Shown here: piece by piece, positions 59,911 to 64,000 of the stretch
Position numbering within the stretch: position 1 is the first letter of the stretch
Layout of the letters: each line of letters starts with the position of its first letter
Assembly: GCA_038040395.1 (NCBI GenBank)
Contig: JBBPIJ010000002.1
Coordinates: forward strand, 62,001-126,000
DNA length: 64,000 bases
Direction of reading: 5' to 3'
Origin: VAXT01 sp038040395
Lineage (GTDB): Bacteria > Actinomycetota > Thermoleophilia > Gaiellales > Gaiellaceae
Notes under the pieces: generated by a model
Seen by the model: only the letters and a program-made list of their open reading frames with translations
What the model was told of the DNA's origin: nothing
The model's database searches: none
Program-made: the position numbers and the translations under genes

Positions 59911-61755
59911 GTGCGGGTCGCTCATGCTCCCCGCGCCCGTGCGCGTCGGCGTGCCCGGGTGCGGCTCATATGGCAATGGAGCCTGCTGGTCAGCGCGGTC
60001 CTGGTTATCGGGGGAACGACTCTGGGCCTGGCCTTCGCCGGCTCTCCGGAGCGCCTGCCGGCTGGCTCTCAGATTGCCGGCGTCGACGTTTCCGGGATGA
60101 CCGCCGGCGAGGCCCGGTCGCTGCTCGAGACGCGGTCCGGCGAGCTGGGACGGGTGCCGGTCGTCTTCACGGCCGCGGGCAGGGAGTGGCGCATCAAGCC
60201 CAACTCCGTCGTCGCCGACGTCGACTGGGCGGCCGCGGTCGAGGCCGCGCGCCGGCAAGGCGAGGGTTTCGGGCCCTTCCGCGGCATCAAGCGGCTCGGC
60301 GTCCGAGTCTTCGGCGGCGACGTCGCGCCGACAGCGAAGGTCTACCAGGCCGCATTCGAGTCGCGACTTTCCCGCTTCGCCAAGGCCGTCGACCGGCCGC
60401 GCGTGGAGCCTTCCCTGCGACTGCGCGGGCTCGAGCCCGAGGTCGTGCCGGGCCGCTCAGGCCGCGTGCTCGACCGAAACGCAGCCGAGCTGATCGTGAT
60501 CCGCTCGCTGACCGGCCTCGCCCGCGAGCCCGTCGCGCTGCCGTTGAGGGTCGATCTTCCGCGAATCTCCTCGCGGGACCTCGCGGGCGCGACGGTCAAG
60601 GTGCAGACGGCGCTCTCAGCTCCCGTCGACCTCTCGTACGGGCCTGGTAGCTGGCACCTGACGCGCCTGAAGATCGCGAGGCTTCTCGCCTTGCCGCGGG
60701 ACGGCTCGACCGAGGTCCGCCTCGCCGGCCCGGGCGCCGGCCGCTTCTTCGGCAATCTCCGCAAGCGAGTCGAGCACGCCCCGAAGGACGCAACCTTCGC
60801 CGTCGGCTCGCAGAACGTCGTCCGAGTCGTCCCGGCCGAGCCCGGGGTCCGACTCGACGCGAAGGAGACCACGCGCAATCTCCTGGCCGCGATGCTCTCG
60901 CCGACGACTCGGCGCGCGGAGCTTCGCGTCGTCACGGCCACGCCGGAGCGGACCACCCGCGACGCAAGGGCAATGGGGATCACGGGGCTCGTCGGCGCCT
61001 ACGAGACCTTCTACGGCGGCGTGCCGAATCGAATCCACAACGTGCAGCTCGTCGCGCACCTGATCGACAACCACTTCATCGCCCCGGGCGTGGAGTTCTC
61101 GTTCAACGGTACGACGGGCGAGCGCTCGGCGGACAAGGGCTTCCTCGAAGCGCCTGTGATCATCAACGGCGAGCTGAAGACCGGGCTCGGCGGCGGCATC
61201 TGCCAGGTTTCGACGACCACCTTCAACGCGGCCTACGAGGCCGGGCTTTCGATCACGGAACGGACGAACCATGCGCTGTACATCAGCCACTACCCGCTTG
61301 GCCGCGACGCGACGGTCAACTACCCCGACACCGACCTCAAGTTCGTCAACGACACGGATCACTGGCTCTGGCTGCGCACGTTTGTCGGCTCCTCGTCGCT
61401 GACGGTCGCGCTCTACGGAGCTCCCCAGAACCGCCGCGTCGACAGCGACGTCGCACCGCTTCGCGTCACCGGCGAGCCTCCCGTCAAGCGCGTGGCCGAC
61501 CCGAATCTCGTGGTCGGCCAGCAGGCGCTCGAAGAGGCGGGGTCGCCGTCCCGCTCGACGAGCGTTCGCCGGCGCGTCTACACCTCGGACGGGGAGCTGC
61601 TCTACGACCACACCTGGTACTCCTCGTACCGAGCCGAGCCTCGCGTGGTCCGGTTTGGGACGAAACCCAAGCCGGAGCCGCCAGTCAAGAAGAAGAAGGT
61701 TCCGGGCCCCCCGCCGCCTCCGACCGAGCCGCCTCCCTCGCCTCCGGCCCCCTAG
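59911..61755 (+). CDS. VanW family protein with PG-binding domains
   Basis: 614 residues from GTG 59911 with GAAGGA seven bases before (TTG 59905 is an alternative). Basic start, one membrane helix (about 20-41), two PG_binding_4-type repeats (about 45-290), and a VanW domain (about 360-520) with GGGICQVSTTTFNAAYEAG. The end is proline- and lysine-rich. It should lie outside the membrane and touch peptidoglycan; VanW function is not settled. TAGACT (59892-59897) is a possible -10. Confidence 0.92.
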   Translation: MRVAHAPRARARRRARVRLIWQWSLLVSAVLVIGGTTLGLAFAGSPERLPAGSQIAGVDVSGMTAGEARSLLETRSGELGRVPVVFTAAGREWRIKPNSVVADVDWAAAVEAARRQGEGFGPFRGIKRLGVRVFGGDVAPTAKVYQAAFESRLSRFAKAVDRPRVEPSLRLRGLEPEVVPGRSGRVLDRNAAELIVIRSLTGLAREPVALPLRVDLPRISSRDLAGATVKVQTALSAPVDLSYGPGSWHLTRLKIARLLALPRDGSTEVRLAGPGAGRFFGNLRKRVEHAPKDATFAVGSQNVVRVVPAEPGVRLDAKETTRNLLAAMLSPTTRRAELRVVTATPERTTRDARAMGITGLVGAYETFYGGVPNRIHNVQLVAHLIDNHFIAPGVEFSFNGTTGERSADKGFLEAPVIINGELKTGLGGGICQVSTTTFNAAYEAGLSITERTNHALYISHYPLGRDATVNYPDTDLKFVNDTDHWLWLRTFVGSSSLTVALYGAPQNRRVDSDVAPLRVTGEPPVKRVADPNLVVGQQALEEAGSPSRSTSVRRRVYTSDGELLYDHTWYSSYRAEPRVVRFGTKPKPEPPVKKKKVPGPPPPPTEPPPSPPAP

Positions 61756-62162
61756 GCCTCCACCTCGGCGATCGCCTCCGCCAGCCACGCGGGCACTCGA
61801 GTGGGCAGGTGGTTCCCGACGGACACGCACGCGTGCGTCGTCCAGCCCTCGGCGATCGGCTCCCCCTCGCGCTCGACCGCGTAGTCGAAGCGGAAACGAG
61901 CGCCTCGCACCTCGCTACAGCGGGCGCGGATCGTGAGCCGGTCGTCGAATCCTGCGGTCGCGAGGTACCGGGCATGGGCCTCGAGCGTGAGGGCGTCCAC
62001 TCCTTCTTCGCGGAGCCCGAGGTAGCCGCCGCGGAACCGGCGTAGGTACTCGATCCTCGTCGTCTCGAACCAGACGAGGTACGCCGCGTGGTGGGCAATG
62101 CCCTGCGCGTCGGTCTCCGCGAACCGGACGGTCACGTCGCTGGAGAACTTGAAGCTGGACAT
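61752..62162 (-). CDS. Hotdog-fold acyl-CoA thioesterase
   Basis: 136 residues. The 4-hydroxybenzoyl-CoA thioesterase signature FAETDAQGIAHHAAYLVWFE lies at about 14-33 with the catalytic aspartate D18. It hydrolyses acyl-CoA thioesters (FadM-like). Fits with the nearby fatty-acid genes. Overlaps the VanW stop by four bases. Confidence 0.93.
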   Translation of the reverse strand: MSSFKFSSDVTVRFAETDAQGIAHHAAYLVWFETTRIEYLRRFRGGYLGLREEGVDALTLEAHARYLATAGFDDRLTIRARCSEVRGARFRFDYAVEREGEPIAEGWTTHACVSVGNHLPTRVPAWLAEAIAEVEA

Positions 62163-62202
62163 CGCCGCGTAGCATCGCAGCGGCCGTGGAGGAGAAGCCG
62201 GG

Positions 62203-62361
62203 TTAAGCGGTCGTGCGGCGGAGAGCCCGCTCGCCGAGCACTTCCTGGCACGACGCGCACTGCTTGCGCTCGACCTCGTACGGGACGCCGGACCGCTGGC
62301 GGAGGACGTGCTTTACGACCTCCGTGTGACGGTGCGACTTCTTGCTGTCCATCGGGGCCAT
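62203..62361 (-). CDS. Small protein with CxxC, unknown
   Basis: 52 residues from ATG 62361 (ATG 62352 is equally possible and better spaced from GAAAGAG). Basic, with HRHTEVVKHVLRQRSG and KQCASCQEVLGERALRR; the CxxC suggests a half zinc finger. Not a known ribosomal protein. No family recognised. Confidence 0.6.
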   Translation of the reverse strand: MAPMDSKKSHRHTEVVKHVLRQRSGVPYEVERKQCASCQEVLGERALRRTTA

Positions 62362-62534
62362 CTCTTTCAGGCTAGCTCGGGCATCGGCGGTTGCAACTCC
62401 CAAAGCGGTGACAGTTCGGTGAACTCATCCTCAACACTGCGACGCTTCATTTGTCGGCTGGTTAGTGGCAAAGGATTAGCGATCACTCTCGGCGGTAAGG
62501 TGTCTGAGAGGGACAACGACGAAAGGCACTGCAA

Positions 62535-62867
62535 ATGGCGGAACAAAAGAACAAGGCGCTGCTGACCCGGCTCGCCGATCGCGGGGAGCAGGTCGTCGGC
62601 AGGATCACCGACCTTCCCGGCGCAAAGACCTTGCTCGACCGGACGACTCAGCTTGCGAAACGCCTCGACGAGGTCCAGAAACAACTGCGCAGCCTCGGCC
62701 CGCTGCAGAAGAGAGTGGCGTCGATCGAGAAGCGGCTCGACAAGCTCGAGGGCAAGGGCACGAGCCGCAAGCCGGCGCGGCGAACCACCTCGGCGCGCTC
62801 GTCGACGGCGAAGCGCACGACCACTCCCAGGCGCACAACCCGCCGCCGGCCTCCCAGCTCTAGCTAG
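62535..62867 (+). CDS. Small coiled-coil protein with basic tail
   Basis: 110 residues. A helical coiled-coil part (about 1-72: RLDEVQKQLRSLGPLQKRVASIEKRL) followed by a tail of R, T, S and P typical of nucleic acid-binding actinobacterial proteins. GAAAGG precedes the ATG. Possibly a DNA-organising protein; this is a guess. Confidence 0.65.
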   Translation: MAEQKNKALLTRLADRGEQVVGRITDLPGAKTLLDRTTQLAKRLDEVQKQLRSLGPLQKRVASIEKRLDKLEGKGTSRKPARRTTSARSSTAKRTTTPRRTTRRRPPSSS

Positions 62868-63035
62868 CTCGCTTCCCTGACCGGCGTCCCGCTCCCGCCG
62901 GGCGAAGCCCGGCTCCGCGGGCCGCCTCGCGCCGCTGAGCACCCTCCAGCCGGCGGGCCGTGTGGCCCAACACTGTCCCCCCGGCCTACGGGCACTCAGC
63001 GACGCGTCAGGAAACCGAGGGCCGAGTGCCCCGAT
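62868..63035. other. Gap with GC-rich hairpins
   Basis: 168 bases between two 3' ends. CCGGGC-GAA-GCCCGG (62898-62912 region) and GGGCC-GTGT-GGCCC are perfect hairpins that may terminate the two convergent transcripts. No gene seen. Confidence 0.5.
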
Positions 63036-63941
63036 CTAACGGACCCTGAGGCGCAACGCCCCTGGCACGACCTCGAAGGTCGCCGGGGTCGTCCCCGGCT
63101 GCTCGCCGTCGAGCTCCACAGGCAGTGGAACGGGGGCGTCGATCGAGACCCGGGCGCCGCGGAGCAGCTCGGCCTTCGGGTGAGGGAGATGCGTGCCGCG
63201 GTAGATCTTCGGCAGGGTCAGCACGAGGTCTTTCTTCGAGATGTCGCCGATCAGCAGGACGTCGAAGAGGCCGTCGTCGGGCTCCGCCTCCGGCGTGATC
63301 TTCATCCCGCCTCCGAGATAGCGGCCGTTCGCGACGATGACGTCGTACATCGCTCCCGTTCGCTCCTCGCCGTCGACGGACACCGTTACCTGCGCGTTCC
63401 GCCAGCGCGCGAAGACGGCCACCGTGCTCCAGGCGTAGCTGAGCTTTCCGCCGAGCGCCTTGCCGGTTTCGTTGACGCGCTTTGCGACCGCCCCGCTCAT
63501 GCCCGCGCTCGCGATGTTCGCGAACCAGGTGGCGCCCTCCTTGCCTGCCCAGGTACGCAGAGTGGCCCGGCCGAGGTCGATCTCGCGGGTGCTCCCGTTT
63601 CGGGCGACCGCGAGCGCGTCCTCGAGGCGGTGCGGAATGCCGAACGTGCGCACGAAGTCGCCGCCGGTTCCGCGGTGGACGACCGCGAGCTCGACCCCCT
63701 CGACGCCGGCGATCCCGTTCACGACTTCGTTCACGGTCCCGTCTCCACCGACGGCGACGAGGAGGCGCGCCCCGCCGGCGGCCGCTTCCCTGGCGAGGTC
63801 GACGAGGTGGCCGGGACGTTCCGAGAGGAACGTGTCGCCGGTCAGGCCCCGTTCGGCGGCGAGACGCGCGATCTCAGGCCAGCGCTTCCCGGTGGCGCCG
63901 CCGTCGGCCGCCGGGTTGACCAGGAAGACGGTCTCGCTAAT
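63036..63941 (-). CDS. Diacylglycerol kinase family lipid kinase, probable ATT start
   Basis: 301 residues if started at ATT 63941 (SETVFLVNPAADGGATGKRW). The nucleotide motif VAVGGDGTVNEVVNGI lies at about 63-78 and would be lost with the first ordinary start, GTG 63734. An in-frame TGA upstream leaves only ATT or other rare codons. The ATT overlaps the TAG of the preceding gene (ATTAG). It phosphorylates diacylglycerol or a related lipid. Full-length for the YegS/DagK family. Confidence 0.88.
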   Translation of the reverse strand: MSETVFLVNPAADGGATGKRWPEIARLAAERGLTGDTFLSERPGHLVDLAREAAAGGARLLVAVGGDGTVNEVVNGIAGVEGVELAVVHRGTGGDFVRTFGIPHRLEDALAVARNGSTREIDLGRATLRTWAGKEGATWFANIASAGMSGAVAKRVNETGKALGGKLSYAWSTVAVFARWRNAQVTVSVDGEERTGAMYDVIVANGRYLGGGMKITPEAEPDDGLFDVLLIGDISKKDLVLTLPKIYRGTHLPHPKAELLRGARVSIDAPVPLPVELDGEQPGTTPATFEVVPGALRLRVR

Positions 63942-64000
63942 GAGAGTCCGACGTGACCGTCGCCAGCGCGACCCGGGTCATGCGGTCAACCGCCGCCTGG
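63937..64000 (-). CDS. End of an unidentified gene
   Basis: The minus strand from the window edge reads QAAVDRMTRVALATVTSDSH and stops with TAG at 63937-63939. Only 20 residues are visible. The stop overlaps the proposed ATT start of the lipid kinase, suggesting an operon. Confidence 0.4.
   Translation of the reverse strand, partial: QAAVDRMTRVALATVTSDSH

Overview
The window is a G+C-rich bacterial chromosome segment. Gene order (tRNA-Met, rpmG, secE, nusG, rplKAJL, rpoBC, rpsLG, fusA, tuf, then the S10, spc and alpha clusters), frequent GTG and TTG starts, TANNNT -10 boxes, zinc-type S4, S14, L33 and L36, and a large helical insert in the RNA polymerase beta' subunit suggest an actinobacterium. 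Thermoleophilia (Gaiellales or Solirubrobacterales) is my best guess; this is inference, because no rRNA gene is present.

Region 1 (1-36200) is the core expression locus. After the end of an AzlCD exporter, a zinc-ribbon microprotein and a tRNA-Met come secE-nusG-rplK-rplA, an L10 leader with rplJ-rplL, rpoB-rpoC, a GGDEF protein on the other strand, then rpsL-rpsG-fusA-tuf-rpsJ-rplCDWB-rpsS-rplV-rpsC-rplP-rpmC-rpsQ-rplNXE-rpsZ-rpsH-rplFR-rpsE-rpmD-rplO-secY-adk-map-rpmJ-rpsMKD-rpoA-rplQ. Most genes touch or overlap. Where gaps occur they hold structured or repeated DNA. The most striking is an element of about 165 nt, present three times (before rpsG, rplR and secY), that runs from the stop codon of one gene to the start codon of the next. 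Its ends pair with each other and bury the Shine-Dalgarno (SD) sequence, with compensating changes between copies. A second short element supplies the GTG start codons of secE, nusG and rplO.

Region 2 (36200-46000) holds truA, ligA, a PBP4-type carboxypeptidase, a NarL-type response regulator, two divergent secreted coiled-coil cell-wall enzymes (3D domain and NlpC/P60) that look like paralogues in their coiled-coil parts, and small or secreted proteins of unknown role.

Region 3 (46000-64000) is mixed housekeeping and lipid metabolism: a TetR regulator with a divergent membrane-protein pair, acyl-CoA synthetase divergent from Ku, a microprotein behind a likely transcription attenuator, Nif3-like, SIMPL and SSB proteins, tRNA-Pro, a nitrilase-APH-HAD chain, an ECF sigma factor with a membrane partner, two divergent acyl-CoA dehydrogenases around a palindromic operator, a VanW protein, a thioesterase and a DagK-type lipid kinase cut near the window end.

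The unifying feature is the density of short palindromes and hairpins at gene junctions, many of which enclose stop codons, SD sequences or start codons. I see no insertion sequence, prophage or CRISPR array.
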